Below are positions 19,033 through 28,902 of a DNA stretch of 64,000 nt, one piece after another; position 1 is the stretch's first letter, and every line of letters begins with the position of its first letter. Source of the stretch: JAVJSD01 sp040219575 (GTDB taxonomy: Bacteria > Planctomycetota > Planctomycetia > Pirellulales > Pirellulaceae). The notes below the pieces were generated by a model. It was not told where the DNA came from, did no database searches, and saw only the letters and a list, made by a program, of their open reading frames with translations. The position numbers and the translations under genes were made by a program. Where the stretch lies: positions 124,001-188,000 of the forward strand of contig JAVJSD010000022.1 of assembly GCA_040219575.1 (NCBI GenBank). The letters run 5' to 3'.

Positions 19033-20631
19033 GCTTGACCAGCGGTAGCGTGACGCGGAATTGCGAACCATGGCCCAGACCGTCGCTGACCGCTTCGATC
19101 GCGCCGCCATGTTCGGTGACAATACGATACGTAATGGAGAGCCCCAGCCCCGTCCCCTGCCCGTCGCGGCGACGGGTGAAGAACGGTTCGAAGATGTGCT
19201 TCAACGTGTCCTCGGCCATGCCGCAGCCGTTGTCGGTGACAAGCAGTTCGGCCTGTCCCCGGACGGTCTGCAGGTCCACCGTCACCTCGCCGCCGGGATC
19301 GAGGCTGTCCAGCGCGTTGGTGACCAGGTTCAACACCACCTGCTTGATTTCCTGCGGATTGACCGGGGCGATGACCGGCTCGTCGCAGGCGAACACGATT
19401 TTCTTTTCCCGGTTCTTGCCCAGGTGGCGGACCATGTCCAGCACGCCTTCGACCAACTGCGGCAGGTTGGTGGCGTGCTTTTCGACGTCGCCCATGCGGC
19501 TGTAGTCGAGCAGGCCGTCCGTGATGCCCTTGCAGCGGAAGGCCTCGTCCTGAATGCGGCGAAGATACTTGCGCAGCACCTCGACTTCCTGCCGCATCTC
19601 GTCGTCGGCCTGCGGGTCTTCTTCGTCGTCGTCGTAGTCCAGCAGCAAATCGTGCAGCCGGGTCTCCAGTGACTCGGCGCACCAGGCGATCGAGGCCAGC
19701 GGATTGTTGATTTCGTGGGCCACGCCGGCGGCCAGGAACCCGACGCTGGCCAGCTTCTCGCTCTGCAGCGCCTCGCGCGTGCGGAGCTTGACCTTGCGGT
19801 CGAGGTCGTCGCGGATTTCGCAAAACCGTTTGGTCATGTCGTTCAGCGCGTCGGCCAGTTCCGCCATCTCGTCGTGCGTGTCGAGCTCGATGCGATGTTC
19901 GAATTCGCCCTGCGCCACCCGCCGCGAACCGGCCACCAGCAGGTCGAGCGGGCCGAACACCCAGCGGCGAAAGAATCGCACCAGCACCACCAGCACCACC
20001 ACCACCATGATCGTGCTGATCCAGGTCTGCGCGATCCAGGTGTGATACTGCGACCGCACGTCGCGCGCCAGGCTCTCCATTTCGCTCCGCAGATAGCCGG
20101 GCAACTCCGCCGAGAGCTGATGAACTCGCTCCAACTCCTCGTCGATGGCGACCGACTTCACCTCGTCGAGCATCCAATCCTCGTCGCGGTTCATCTCCAC
20201 GATGCGGTCGAAGGCGCGGGCGATCTCGGCGGCCGTTTCCTGTTCGCGACGATTGTTGCCGATCTGGGGATCGTCGGCCTGCACGCGCCGCAGCTGATTG
20301 CGATATCGTTTCAGCGACTGCTTCGCCGCCTCGAACTGCGTGCGGAACTCTTCACGCAGAAACGGGCCGTGGACGCCCGTGACCGATCCGCCGCCGGGAA
20401 AATCGTTGTGGCTGCTCGTCTTGCTGAGCGTGACCCGCAGCTCGCTCACCCGGCGGGAAAGATCGTCGGCCAACGGCAGCTCCGTCGACCGGCTGCTGAT
20501 GCCCTTGGCGAGTTGGCGATAGGCGTACACGCCGCGAAACCCGCCGAACGACAACGCCGCCACCGTAATCAGCAGCAGCGCAACGCCCAGCATCAACTTG
20601 TAGCGAATTGGACAGCGGGAAAGCACCGGCG

Positions 20632-20639
20632 ACCTCCTT
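20632..20639 (-). promoter_or_regulatory. SD sequence deciding the GTG start of the sensor kinase
   Basis: AAGGAGGT on the minus strand ends 5 nt before the GTG at 20626. Confidence 0.8.
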
Positions 20640-20771
20640 GTCGCGCTTTGGCCCGCGCCTGTGAACACGCATCATCCGGCGCGGGGCGGCGGAGTGTAAC
20701 AATTACAAGCCGCCCGCGGAAGGCGGAACTGGCGCGAATCTTGCGCGAGTCGCGGGCCATGCCGCCGCGAC

Positions 20772-21698
20772 TCACGCCTCCGCCATGTCCCGTGCATGGT
20801 AGCTGCTGCGAACAAAGGGGCCGCTGGCGACTTGGGTAAAGCCCAGGGAGCGGGCAAGGCGGCCGAGGTGGTCGAATTCGTCCGGCGGCAGGTACCGCAC
20901 GACCGGCATGTAGCGCGGCGCCGGCTGCAGGTATTGTCCCAGCGTCAGCAAATCGCAGCCGTGGGCCCGCAGATCGGCGAGCACGTCGAGAATCTCCTCG
21001 TGCGTCTCGCCCAGACCCAACATCAAGCCGCTCTTGGTCTTGATCTGGGGATTGAGCCGTTTGACCCGCGCCAGCAGCTTCAGCGTCCAGGCGTAGTCGG
21101 ATTTCGGCCCGCGGACCGGGCGATACAGCCGCGGCACGGTTTCGGTGTTGTGGTTGAATACCTCGGGCGCCGCCTCGACGACGCGCTCCAGGGCGTGCTT
21201 CTGCTCGACGAAATCGGGGGTCAGCACTTCCACCGCCGCGCCGGTCCGCCGCCGGACGGCAAGCACGCAACGATAGAAATGTTCGGCCCCGCCGTCGGGG
21301 AGGTCGTCGCGCGTGACCGAGGTGATCACCACGTGCCGCAGGCCCAGCCGATGCGCTGCCTCGGCGACTCGATCGGGTTCGTCGTCCTCCAGGGCCTCCG
21401 GCCGGCCGCGCGACACCGAGCAGAAACCGCAGGGCCGCGTGCAGACGTTCCCCAAAATCATGAACGTGGCGGTCTTCTGCGAGTAGCACTCCATGCGATT
21501 GGGGCACTTGGCGTTGTCGCAGACCGTCTCCAGCCGCAATTCTTCCAGCAAGTTGGCCGTGAAGTGATTGGCGTTTCCCTTGGGGACCTCGCGCTTCAAC
21601 CAGCGGGGGAGCCGGCGGTCGGGCGTCGTCTCAGTTGACGTCGCCTCGCTCGGCGGCGATTGGTCGAGGATGGGAAGTTGAACGGGGGAAAAATTCAC
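20772..21698 (-). CDS. lipA: Lipoyl synthase
   Basis: The 308-residue radical-SAM enzyme has both cluster motifs: the auxiliary cluster Cys60/65/71 (CDNAKCPNRMEC) and the radical-SAM Cys86/90/93 (CTRPCGFC). The C-terminal RSSYHARD holds the serine ligand. It inserts two sulfurs into protein-bound octanoyl groups to give lipoyl cofactor for the 2-oxoacid dehydrogenases and glycine cleavage. It starts with a GTG overlapping the lipB stop (GTGA), so the two genes are translationally coupled. Confidence 0.97.
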   Translation of the reverse strand: MNFSPVQLPILDQSPPSEATSTETTPDRRLPRWLKREVPKGNANHFTANLLEELRLETVCDNAKCPNRMECYSQKTATFMILGNVCTRPCGFCSVSRGRPEALEDDEPDRVAEAAHRLGLRHVVITSVTRDDLPDGGAEHFYRCVLAVRRRTGAAVEVLTPDFVEQKHALERVVEAAPEVFNHNTETVPRLYRPVRGPKSDYAWTLKLLARVKRLNPQIKTKSGLMLGLGETHEEILDVLADLRAHGCDLLTLGQYLQPAPRYMPVVRYLPPDEFDHLGRLARSLGFTQVASGPFVRSSYHARDMAEA

Positions 21699-22432
21699 GC
21701 CAATTGCCGTCTCTGGCGGTGGAGTTCTATGTGGCCGGAATGCAGGTGGTAACGCTTGAGGCCGAAGGCGGCGGGAAGATGCTCGATCAAGGCCGCTCTC
21801 AGCGAAGTCATTCTAGCAGGCCGACGCCCTTCGGCCAGGAGACTGCTCATGGCGGCGGCCCGTCCTCGCTCCGGTCCATGGGCGCATGCCGTGTCGACAT
21901 AACCGACTTCGCGGCAGGCGGGATTCACGTTGATATACGCCCCATGAAAGGCGATGTCGTCACGCACTTCCAGGCCGAAGGCGGCGAGTTGGCCGGTCCT
22001 GCCCCACAATCCGGAGCGTTTCTCCCGCCGCGACACCTTGACCGACAGGCTCTCGATCGCCCGGGCGACGCCGTCGTGCAGACGATCGAGGTAATCCTGT
22101 CGGCTCCAGCCATGCCAGGCGAGGGGCACAATCGGGTAGACGGCGACCTGTCCCTCGGCATGCAGTATGCATCCACCGCCGCGGCTGACCCACTGCACGC
22201 GCAAGCGACGGCGGCGCATCTCTTCGTCGGTCAGGCGGATGTGCAGCCGCGAACCGCGCCTGCCGACCGTGATCAACCCATCATGCTGGCAGAGCAGCAC
22301 GTCGATCCGACCGTCGGCGCGGCCGGACGCCTCGAACACCAGCCGCCGTTGCAGCGTCAGGCACTCTTCGAAGTCGATCGGTCCCAGCAAGTGGAACTCG
22401 ACCGACGGCGGCAGGTCGTAGTCGTGCGACAT
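21695..22432 (-). CDS. lipB: LipB-like octanoyltransferase with Gln at the usual catalytic Lys
   Basis: The 245-residue LipB/BPL-fold protein is coupled to lipA. Recognisable blocks are ITVGRRGS, VSRGGGCILHAEGQVAVYPIV (83-102; usually RGGQ-TYHGPGQ), TGQLAAFGLEVRDDIAFHG (146-164) and DTACAHG (180-186). Cys183 fits the acyl-accepting cysteine. The block usually read as GKIAALGL has Gln148 where the lysine belongs. Position next to lipA makes octanoyl transfer from ACP to lipoyl domains the likely job. Loss of the Lys leaves mechanism or specificity open. The ATG at 22432 was chosen because the upstream frame is noncoding in character. Confidence 0.82.
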   Translation of the reverse strand: MSHDYDLPPSVEFHLLGPIDFEECLTLQRRLVFEASGRADGRIDVLLCQHDGLITVGRRGSRLHIRLTDEEMRRRRLRVQWVSRGGGCILHAEGQVAVYPIVPLAWHGWSRQDYLDRLHDGVARAIESLSVKVSRREKRSGLWGRTGQLAAFGLEVRDDIAFHGAYINVNPACREVGYVDTACAHGPERGRAAAMSSLLAEGRRPARMTSLRAALIEHLPAAFGLKRYHLHSGHIELHRQRRQLA

Positions 22433-22812
22433 CGAGTCGGCTTGTGACGCTGGCGGAGGAAATATGTGAACGTCGAAGGCCGCACAAGTTAGCGGCGGCG
22501 ACCGCTTCAATGCAAGGTGGAAAAAGTCGTCTCCAAGACTGCGATTGACTCGGCGACAATCTCCCCCGTAGCCGACGCGGCCAGCCTCGGCGCCCGGCGC
22601 ACCATCCGCGCGTCTCCTGCGGCCGGAACGAACTTCGCGCTGTCGCGGCACGGGTGTGTCGCGGCACGGGTGTGTTGCGGAAAGGGTGTGTTGCGGAAAG
22701 GGAGTGCTGGGGCGACGGGCCGCGCACGATGGCGACACCGGTTCGCGAATGCCGCAGCGCCCCGCGGTTGTTCCGAACCTGTGCCAGTGCTTTGTGACGG
22801 CTTGATCTTCGA

Positions 22813-22885
22813 GTAGCTGAACTCGTGAGAGTTCAGCAGTTCGTGACGATGTCTGAACTTCCAGAAGTCTCACGACTTCTGCTAC
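22813..22885. repeat. Dispersed palindrome, family A copy 2
   Basis: GTAGCTGAACTCGTGAGAGTTCAG is followed by an inverted CAGAAGTCTCACGACTTCTGC. It lies between the PSCyt1/DUF1553 gene end and lipB. Confidence 0.8.
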
Positions 22886-22910
22886 CCCCTTTCTTAGCTG
22901 TCACGCCGCG

Positions 22911-25304
22911 CTAATCGACGAACAGAAACTCGTTCGAGGCGAGCAGGGCGTGCGCGAATTCGATCCACTGCTCGGCGTCGGCTTCCGCGTCGTCGGAGGC
23001 AAGGTACTGCGCCGCGAAGCTGAGTTCCGCCGACTGCGGCGAGCGGCCCAGCGCAATCTGGTAGAGACGCCGCAGGCGAATCTCCGGCGTCGGAGAATCG
23101 TGCCCGTCGACGCGGGCCGCGAGCGACTGAGCTTGCCGGCGGACGAACTCGCTGTTGAGCACGAACAACTGTTGCAGGGGCGTGGTGGTGGGATCGCGCC
23201 GGGGGCTATGGGATTCCGGAGCGGGGAAATCGTAGAGCCGCAGCATGTTGTGCAGGTTGCGGCGATCGACGCGGCCGTACAACGTGCGGCGCGTGTTGTC
23301 GGCCGCTTCCAGATCGAGCGACGGTCCCCCGGTGGCGAGATCGAGCCGGCCCGCCACGGCGAGCATCGCGTCGCGCCAAGCCTCGACATCCAACCGGCGA
23401 CGATTCATCCGCCAGAGCAGGCGGTTGTCGGGATCGGCGGCGAAGTTGTGCGGGTCGAAAGCGCTCGACTGCTGGTAGGTCGACGAGAGCAAGATCTCGC
23501 GGTGCAGCCGCTTCAGCGACCAGTCGTGCTGCAGGAAGCGGGCGGTCAGATCGTCGAGAAGTTGCGGGTGCGTCGGCGGAGAACCCTGGCTGCCGAAATT
23601 GCTCGGCGTCTCGACCAGACCTCGCCCGAAGTGATGCATCCAGACGCGGTTCACGATCACCCGCGCCGCCAGCGGCCGGCCCTCGTGCACGATCGCCTCC
23701 GCCAGATCGAGCCGACCGCCGCCATGCGTGAAGGAGGGGGGATCGTCGGAGCAAAGCACCCGCAAGAATCGCCGCGGCACAACCTTGCCGGGATTGGCCG
23801 GATTGCCCCGGATGTGCACGGCCAGGTCGCGGGCCTCGCCCGGCTTGTACTGAAGCCGCGTCTTGTCTTCGCCGTCGGGCAACACGTACAGCGCCGCGTC
23901 GTCCACTGCGTGCGCCAGCGGAGAGTCGTAATGCGGCGTCTCGCGCCGCAGCGTCGCGACTTCGCGCTCGAGGTCGGCGATTTGCTGCGTCTGCTCGTCG
24001 CTGGGCTGGGGCAGGACGCGCAGCATCGAAAGTTTCGTCTCCAGCACCGCCGCCTTCTCTCGGGCCTCGGCGACGACCTTCGCCTGCGCCTCGGGAATGA
24101 TCGGCCGGTCGACGAGCCGCGTGCTGGCCAATACGCCGGCAAGCGCGTAGTAGTCCTCGCTGCTGACCGGGTCGAATTTGTGGTCGTGGCACCGCGCGCA
24201 GGCCAGGGTCAGCCCCAGCAGGCCGCGGCCGATGGCGTCGATGCGCTCTTCCCATTCGTCGGCCACGATGGTCTTGATCACATCGGGCGCAAGTCGCGGC
24301 TCTTTCCAGTATGTGGGACTGAGTCCCAGAAAGCCGAGCGCCGGCGTATCCTCCGGCCCGGTCTGCGGAATTTGATCGGTCGCCAACTGCCGCTTGAGAA
24401 ATGCGTCATAGGAGATATCGTCGTTGAGCGCGTCGACCACCCAGTCGCGATACAGCCAACCGTTGGAGGTCGGGCTGAGCCAGCTCGCGTTGGTGTCGGT
24501 GTAGCGGGCGACGTCGAGCCAGTAGCGTCCCCAACGTTCGCCGTAGTGCGGCGACGCCAGCAGACGGTCGACCAGCCGCTCATACGCATCGGGGCGCTCA
24601 TCGGAAAGGAACTCGGCGTACTCGGCGGGCGACGGCGGCAGACCGAGCAAGTCGAACTTCACCCGCCGCAGCAGCGTGCGTCGATCGGCGGCGGCCGCCG
24701 GCTTCAGCTTCTCGGCGTCGAGCCGCGCCAGGATGAAACGATCGAGCGGCCGACTCGCCCAGGCCGAATCACTCACCGGCGGAAGCGGATGATGTCGCGG
24801 TGGTTGAAACGACCAGAACTGACGGGCCTTCGCGAAATCGATGGCGCCACGCCGGGGCGCACCGGATCCGTCGTCGTGCGGCATCGGCGCGCCGCGACGA
24901 GCCCAATCGACGAGCAACGCGACTTCGCGATCCGACAGTTTGCCTTCCGGCGGCATCTGCACCAGATCGCTCTCCTGCCTCACGGCCGCCACCAACAGTC
25001 CCTTCTCCGGCCGGTCGGCGTCGAGCACGGGCCCCGAATCGCCGCCCGCCCGCACCGCCGACAGCGCGTCGAGCCGCAAACCGCCCTGCAGCGGTTTGGA
25101 TGCGGCCGAGTGGCATTCGTAGCAGCGCTCGACCAGCAGCGGGCGGATCTTCCGCTCGTAGAAATCGAGGTCGTCGGCCGAGAACGACGGTGTCGTGGTC
25201 GGCTCGGCGGCGAAACTCGCGGTGGACAGGTCGAGGAAGCCTGAAGCGAACAAAATGACCGCCAAGGCGACGAGTCGCGCGGCGTTGGAATGGGATGCAC
25301 GCAT
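22911..25304 (-). CDS. PSCyt1/DUF1549/DUF1553-type secreted cytochrome protein
   Basis: The 797-residue protein has a signal peptide (1-33). An N-terminal planctomycete cytochrome domain carries the heme site CYECH (61-65). The DUF1549 region (about 183-380) contains a second CxxCH (CARCHDHKFDP at 369), and a DUF1553 region follows to the C-terminus (about 530-790; VNRVWMHHFGRGLVETPSNFG). These proteins are abundant in planctomycetes, usually paired with a DUF1501 gene that is absent here. A role in polysaccharide or sulfated-glycan breakdown has been suggested for the group but not established. The ATG at 25304 gives a proper signal sequence. Confidence 0.9.
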   Translation of the reverse strand: MRASHSNAARLVALAVILFASGFLDLSTASFAAEPTTTPSFSADDLDFYERKIRPLLVERCYECHSAASKPLQGGLRLDALSAVRAGGDSGPVLDADRPEKGLLVAAVRQESDLVQMPPEGKLSDREVALLVDWARRGAPMPHDDGSGAPRRGAIDFAKARQFWSFQPPRHHPLPPVSDSAWASRPLDRFILARLDAEKLKPAAAADRRTLLRRVKFDLLGLPPSPAEYAEFLSDERPDAYERLVDRLLASPHYGERWGRYWLDVARYTDTNASWLSPTSNGWLYRDWVVDALNDDISYDAFLKRQLATDQIPQTGPEDTPALGFLGLSPTYWKEPRLAPDVIKTIVADEWEERIDAIGRGLLGLTLACARCHDHKFDPVSSEDYYALAGVLASTRLVDRPIIPEAQAKVVAEAREKAAVLETKLSMLRVLPQPSDEQTQQIADLEREVATLRRETPHYDSPLAHAVDDAALYVLPDGEDKTRLQYKPGEARDLAVHIRGNPANPGKVVPRRFLRVLCSDDPPSFTHGGGRLDLAEAIVHEGRPLAARVIVNRVWMHHFGRGLVETPSNFGSQGSPPTHPQLLDDLTARFLQHDWSLKRLHREILLSSTYQQSSAFDPHNFAADPDNRLLWRMNRRRLDVEAWRDAMLAVAGRLDLATGGPSLDLEAADNTRRTLYGRVDRRNLHNMLRLYDFPAPESHSPRRDPTTTPLQQLFVLNSEFVRRQAQSLAARVDGHDSPTPEIRLRRLYQIALGRSPQSAELSFAAQYLASDDAEADAEQWIEFAHALLASNEFLFVD

Positions 25305-25314
25305 GGCCTCTATT

Positions 25315-25376
25315 CTACCGTACGTATTCAACCGTACGAATTCTATCGTACGACGGTCGTCCACGTCCGTCGTACC
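25315..25376. repeat. CGTACG-rich inverted repeat, family F relative
   Basis: CCGTACG words occur three times, with an inverted CGTACGACGG/CCGTCGTAC pair. The same words recur at 25459-25498 (GACGACGGACAA...GTCCGTCGTAC) and near 15970-16030. Confidence 0.6.
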
Positions 25377-25458
25377 CGGGTTCCGCTTCCACAACGGTTC
25401 TCCCCTCCCCGCACAGGGACTCCAGCGGATCACCTCGCCCGCTTCCACCTCGCTGGCC

Positions 25459-25498
25459 GACGACGGACAAAGAGGTCGGCAAGCGTGTCCGTCGTACA
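25459..25498. repeat. Dispersed repeat, family F copy
   Basis: CGACGACGGACAAAGAGG is followed by an inverted GTCCGTCGTAC. It is related to the copy at 15970-16030 through the shared CGGCAAGCGTG core. Confidence 0.55.
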
Positions 25499-25502
25499 TC
25501 GT

Positions 25503-26498
25503 CTATTGGAACCGCGACTTGTCGCCGCCGTCCCACATGTCGGGGTTGGGGCCGAGGGCGCGATCGAGCGCGGCCGTGGCCTCGTTCAGTTGCTGCAAGG
25601 CGTCGTCGGAAAGCGGATTGTCGAGCGTGGCCACGTTCTGCGCGAGTTGCTCGGGAGTGCGGGCGCCGGCGATCACGCAACTCACTCCCGGCTGCTGCGC
25701 GACCCAGTTCAGCGCGACCTCGGCCATCGGCCTGCCCAACGACCGGCAGATCGCGTCGATGGCGGTGATCGCGGCGAACGTCTCTTCCTCGCAGCCGGGT
25801 TCGCCGTGGCGGGCCAGCTTGCGCTCGGTGTTGAAGTGCCGCGAACGGGCCATGCCGTCCGGCACGTCGGCCGCGCTGCGGTACTTGCCCGAGAGCAGCC
25901 CGTGCATCAGCGGGCTATAGACCAACACCGGCAGGTTCAGCTCCCGGCACTTGGGCAGGATCTGGCGCTCGATCATCCGCCACAGCAGGTTGTAGGGCAG
26001 CTGATTCGTGGCGGGCCTGGCGACCGCCGAGACTTCCGCCAGGTGGCCGACGCCCGCATTGCAGACGCCGATGTGCCTTACCTTGCCTTGCTGTTGCAGT
26101 TTGACCAGCGCGCCCCAGGAGTCGGCCAGCGGGAAGTCGGGATTGGCCCAGTGGGTTTGATAGAGGTCGAGGTAGTCGACGCCCAGGCGCTCGAGCGACT
26201 GCTCGCAGGCCGTTGGAATGCGCCGCGGGTCCATCTCGCCCGGCGTCGCCTTGCTGGCGATCACCACCTGATCGCGTCGTCCGGCCAGCGCCTTGCCGAG
26301 CAGTCGCTCGCTGTTTCCATCGCCGTAGGCGGCCGCGGTGTCGAAGAAGTTCACACCCGCGTCGAGGGCCGCGTGAATGGCCGCCAGCGAATCGGCCTCG
26401 TCGCGCGATCCCCAGTGGAAGTCGGAGGTGATGCCCCAGCAACCGAACACAAGTTGCGAGACCGTCAAATCGGCGCCGGGCAGGGTGAGCGTTTTCAT
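25503..26498 (-). CDS. Aldo/keto reductase
   Basis: The 331-residue (beta/alpha)8 NAD(P)H-dependent oxidoreductase has the catalytic tetrad visible as Asp and Tyr in FFDTAAAYGDG, Lys in VVIASKAT and His in YQTHWAN. VIAGARTPEQL near the C-terminus is the family's cofactor-phosphate region. Length fits the family. The substrate cannot be inferred. The start is the ATG at 26498. Confidence 0.94.
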   Translation of the reverse strand: MKTLTLPGADLTVSQLVFGCWGITSDFHWGSRDEADSLAAIHAALDAGVNFFDTAAAYGDGNSERLLGKALAGRRDQVVIASKATPGEMDPRRIPTACEQSLERLGVDYLDLYQTHWANPDFPLADSWGALVKLQQQGKVRHIGVCNAGVGHLAEVSAVARPATNQLPYNLLWRMIERQILPKCRELNLPVLVYSPLMHGLLSGKYRSAADVPDGMARSRHFNTERKLARHGEPGCEEETFAAITAIDAICRSLGRPMAEVALNWVAQQPGVSCVIAGARTPEQLAQNVATLDNPLSDDALQQLNEATAALDRALGPNPDMWDGGDKSRFQ

Positions 26499-26669
26499 GG
26501 CGGAGGCGTGGCGGGAAGGCGTGTGGTTCGGGCATGCCAGCGCGGCGGGAAGAGCAAGGCCGCGCCGCGCGCCTCATGGTAAGCCATCCACGCCCCCACG
26601 ACCACACCATCAAACACGACCAGACCATCAAAACTGCGGCGCGTCGCCGAGCAGCATCGGCGGCGACGG

Positions 26670-28352
26670 TCACTTTTCGCCAGAGACTGCTTCCGCAATG
26701 TTCTGCGAATGATCGAGAACTCGTGTGTAGGCGTTGAGCGAGGCAAGGAAAGCGACGTTCACCAGCGGGGGGACGTCGCCGCGCGAGAGGTCGTCGAGGT
26801 GTTTGCGGCGTTGCTGCTTGATGTGCGTGCGGATGCGGCGGGCGATGGGGGCGGTCTCGACGTGGACGTTTTGATTGCCCAGTTTGAGGGCGCGGTTGAT
26901 TGCGGCCAGATGCTCGAGTAGTTCGCGATTCAATTCGTTGAGTCCGACGCGCTGGTCGGGCGAAAACCGGTGACCGTCACGGCGCAGCTTGCGGTCGAAC
27001 GAGTCGAGGTCCGCGACGTAGTCACTCACCGATTCGAACTCGTCGGCCATGCGCAATTGGCGCCGCGCCTCGTCGGCGACGCTGTGCGGCACATTGCCTG
27101 ACAGAAGATTGGTGATGTACACCGAGATTTCGTCTTGAATCGAGTCGAGCACCTGCTCGCGGCGCTTGAGGCGATTGGCCAGTTGCTTGTCGGGATCGTC
27201 CTGATCGCGAAGCTCCACGAGCCACTGCAGCATTTTCTCGCAACCGTCGCCCATCCGTTCGAGTTCGGTTCGTGACTGTTCGATGGCCAACGCGGGCGTG
27301 TCGAGCATCCGCACGTCGAGATCGGTCAGGTGCGGTTTCTCTTTGAATTTCTTCGAAGGGACGAAACGCTCGAGCAGACGGACGATGAGAGGCGCCAGCG
27401 GCAGGAACAGCAGCGTATTTGCGATGTTGAAGATGCTGTGCGTCGCTGCGATGGCGAGCGTGGTGTTCGGATAGGTCGTGTTGCCGTCGACCGTCACGGC
27501 GGCGCCGACTTCCACGTCCAACACCCACTGCACCAGCGCGATATACCAGGAAAACAGAAGGGTAATCCAGACGACCCCGGCGACGTTGAACAGCACATGG
27601 AAGTAAGCCGCCCGTCGGGCGTTCGTCGTCGCGCCGAGCGAGGCCAGCAGGGCGGTGATGGTGGTGCCGATGTTTTCGCCCAGCACCAGGGCCGCGGCGG
27701 TTTCATACGTGATCACTCCCTGGAAGGCGAGCGAGATCGTAATGCCCAAGGTGGCGGACGACGATTGCACAAGAGTCGTGAGAACGCAGCCCACCAGCGC
27801 GCACTTCAGGACGCCGACGTAACTGTCGGCCTGAAACGTCTGGAACCAGGCTTCGAAGTCGGGAGTATCCTTGATGATGGCGCAAGCGTCTTTCATCAGC
27901 TCCAAGCCGAAAAACACCATGCCCATGCCCATGATGGCCATGGCCCAATAGCGCCACCGATCGCCTCGGGAAAAGAGGTAGATGAAAGCCGCCGCGCCCA
28001 GCAAGGGCAGTCCATACTTGCCGATTTTGAGCACGAGTATCCAGCCGGTGATGGTGGTGCCGATGTTGGCGCCCATGATGACGCCCACTGCCTGCGTCAG
28101 GCTCATCACGCCGCTGTTGACAAAGCCGACGACCATCACGGTCGTGATGGAACTCGACTGCACGACGCAGGTGACGATCACTCCGACGAGCATGGCGAAA
28201 AAGCGATTGCCGGTGACGGCGCTGATCAGCCGCCTGAGGCTGCTGCCGGCGACGGCCTGCATGCCTTCGGACATGTGCTTCATGCCCAGCAAGAAGATGC
28301 CCAGGCCGCCGACCAGTTCACAGAGGAGTTGGACCAGGGAAGCGAGATTCAA
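26670..28352 (-). CDS. Na/Pi cotransporter family protein with PhoU-like C-terminal domain
   Basis: The 560-residue protein has two inverted Na_Pi_cotrans repeats with the QSSS motifs (VVQSSSITTVMVVGFVN and LVQSSSATLGITISLA) and GANIGTTIT/GENIGTTITA, about eight helices in all. A cytoplasmic PhoU-like helical bundle follows (about 355-555). It probably imports phosphate with sodium. The reading frame has no ATG near its beginning; the TTG at 28352 (MNLASLVQLL) is the best start, just after an in-frame stop. Confidence 0.92.
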   Translation of the reverse strand: MNLASLVQLLCELVGGLGIFLLGMKHMSEGMQAVAGSSLRRLISAVTGNRFFAMLVGVIVTCVVQSSSITTVMVVGFVNSGVMSLTQAVGVIMGANIGTTITGWILVLKIGKYGLPLLGAAAFIYLFSRGDRWRYWAMAIMGMGMVFFGLELMKDACAIIKDTPDFEAWFQTFQADSYVGVLKCALVGCVLTTLVQSSSATLGITISLAFQGVITYETAAALVLGENIGTTITALLASLGATTNARRAAYFHVLFNVAGVVWITLLFSWYIALVQWVLDVEVGAAVTVDGNTTYPNTTLAIAATHSIFNIANTLLFLPLAPLIVRLLERFVPSKKFKEKPHLTDLDVRMLDTPALAIEQSRTELERMGDGCEKMLQWLVELRDQDDPDKQLANRLKRREQVLDSIQDEISVYITNLLSGNVPHSVADEARRQLRMADEFESVSDYVADLDSFDRKLRRDGHRFSPDQRVGLNELNRELLEHLAAINRALKLGNQNVHVETAPIARRIRTHIKQQRRKHLDDLSRGDVPPLVNVAFLASLNAYTRVLDHSQNIAEAVSGEK

Positions 28353-28430
28353 GGGCCGGCATCCAGGGGATCAGTATTGTTAAGATTTCGTTAAGGCGCT
28401 ATTCTGGGCACGAGTATAGACTGTGCGGCC

Positions 28431-28763
28431 ATGCTTGCAACCGTTGGAGTGACGAGGACCGTGGTGAAGCGATTGCGTCCAGGCGATTGGGTGATCTACC
28501 GCAAGCAGAAGCATGGCGTCGCGCCCGGACCGCGGGCGAAGCAGGTGGCCGCGGTGCCACAGGGCGAGACCTATGCGTACGTCGTCGACAAATTCTGGGT
28601 CGTGAAACAGCTTCTCGACGACGCTCAAGTCCTGCTGGTGACTCGCACCGGCAAGCAGCACACCGTTTCACTCGCCGATCCAAACCTTCGTCCGGCGCGT
28701 TGGTGGGAACGTTGGATGTACAAGGATCGCTTCCACGAGACGGCGAAGCTGGTGAGGGATTAG
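28431..28763 (+). CDS. Conserved small hypothetical protein (about 110 aa)
   Basis: The protein is basic and soluble, with a beta-rich start (RPGDWVIYRKQKHG) and a WWERWMYKDRFHE segment near the end. It has no signal peptide or membrane segment. PGDWV and LLVTRTGKQHTV suggest a small barrel-like fold, but that is a guess. The start may be the ATG at 28431 or one of the GTGs at about 28460-28463 just after GAGGA, which would give a protein about 100 aa long. It is oriented away from the transporter gene, so the two share a divergent promoter region. Confidence 0.7.
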   Translation: MLATVGVTRTVVKRLRPGDWVIYRKQKHGVAPGPRAKQVAAVPQGETYAYVVDKFWVVKQLLDDAQVLLVTRTGKQHTVSLADPNLRPARWWERWMYKDRFHETAKLVRD

Positions 28764-28902
28764 CGGAAACTGGCGTACGGGTTGCTTTCTAGCAGGGCGC
28801 TCGCCACGTCAATTTGCCCAGTCATGCCACGAATGCCGCCGCTTCTGCGTTCTGGCGAGCCTTCTGGCGAGCCTTCGCAACGTCTGCTGCTGCGGACGAT
28901 TG

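Noticed and set aside
21695..22432. lipB as a pseudogene because of the missing Lys
   Set aside because: The frame is intact, the acyl Cys and surrounding blocks are kept and translation is coupled to lipA, so it is more likely a functional variant.
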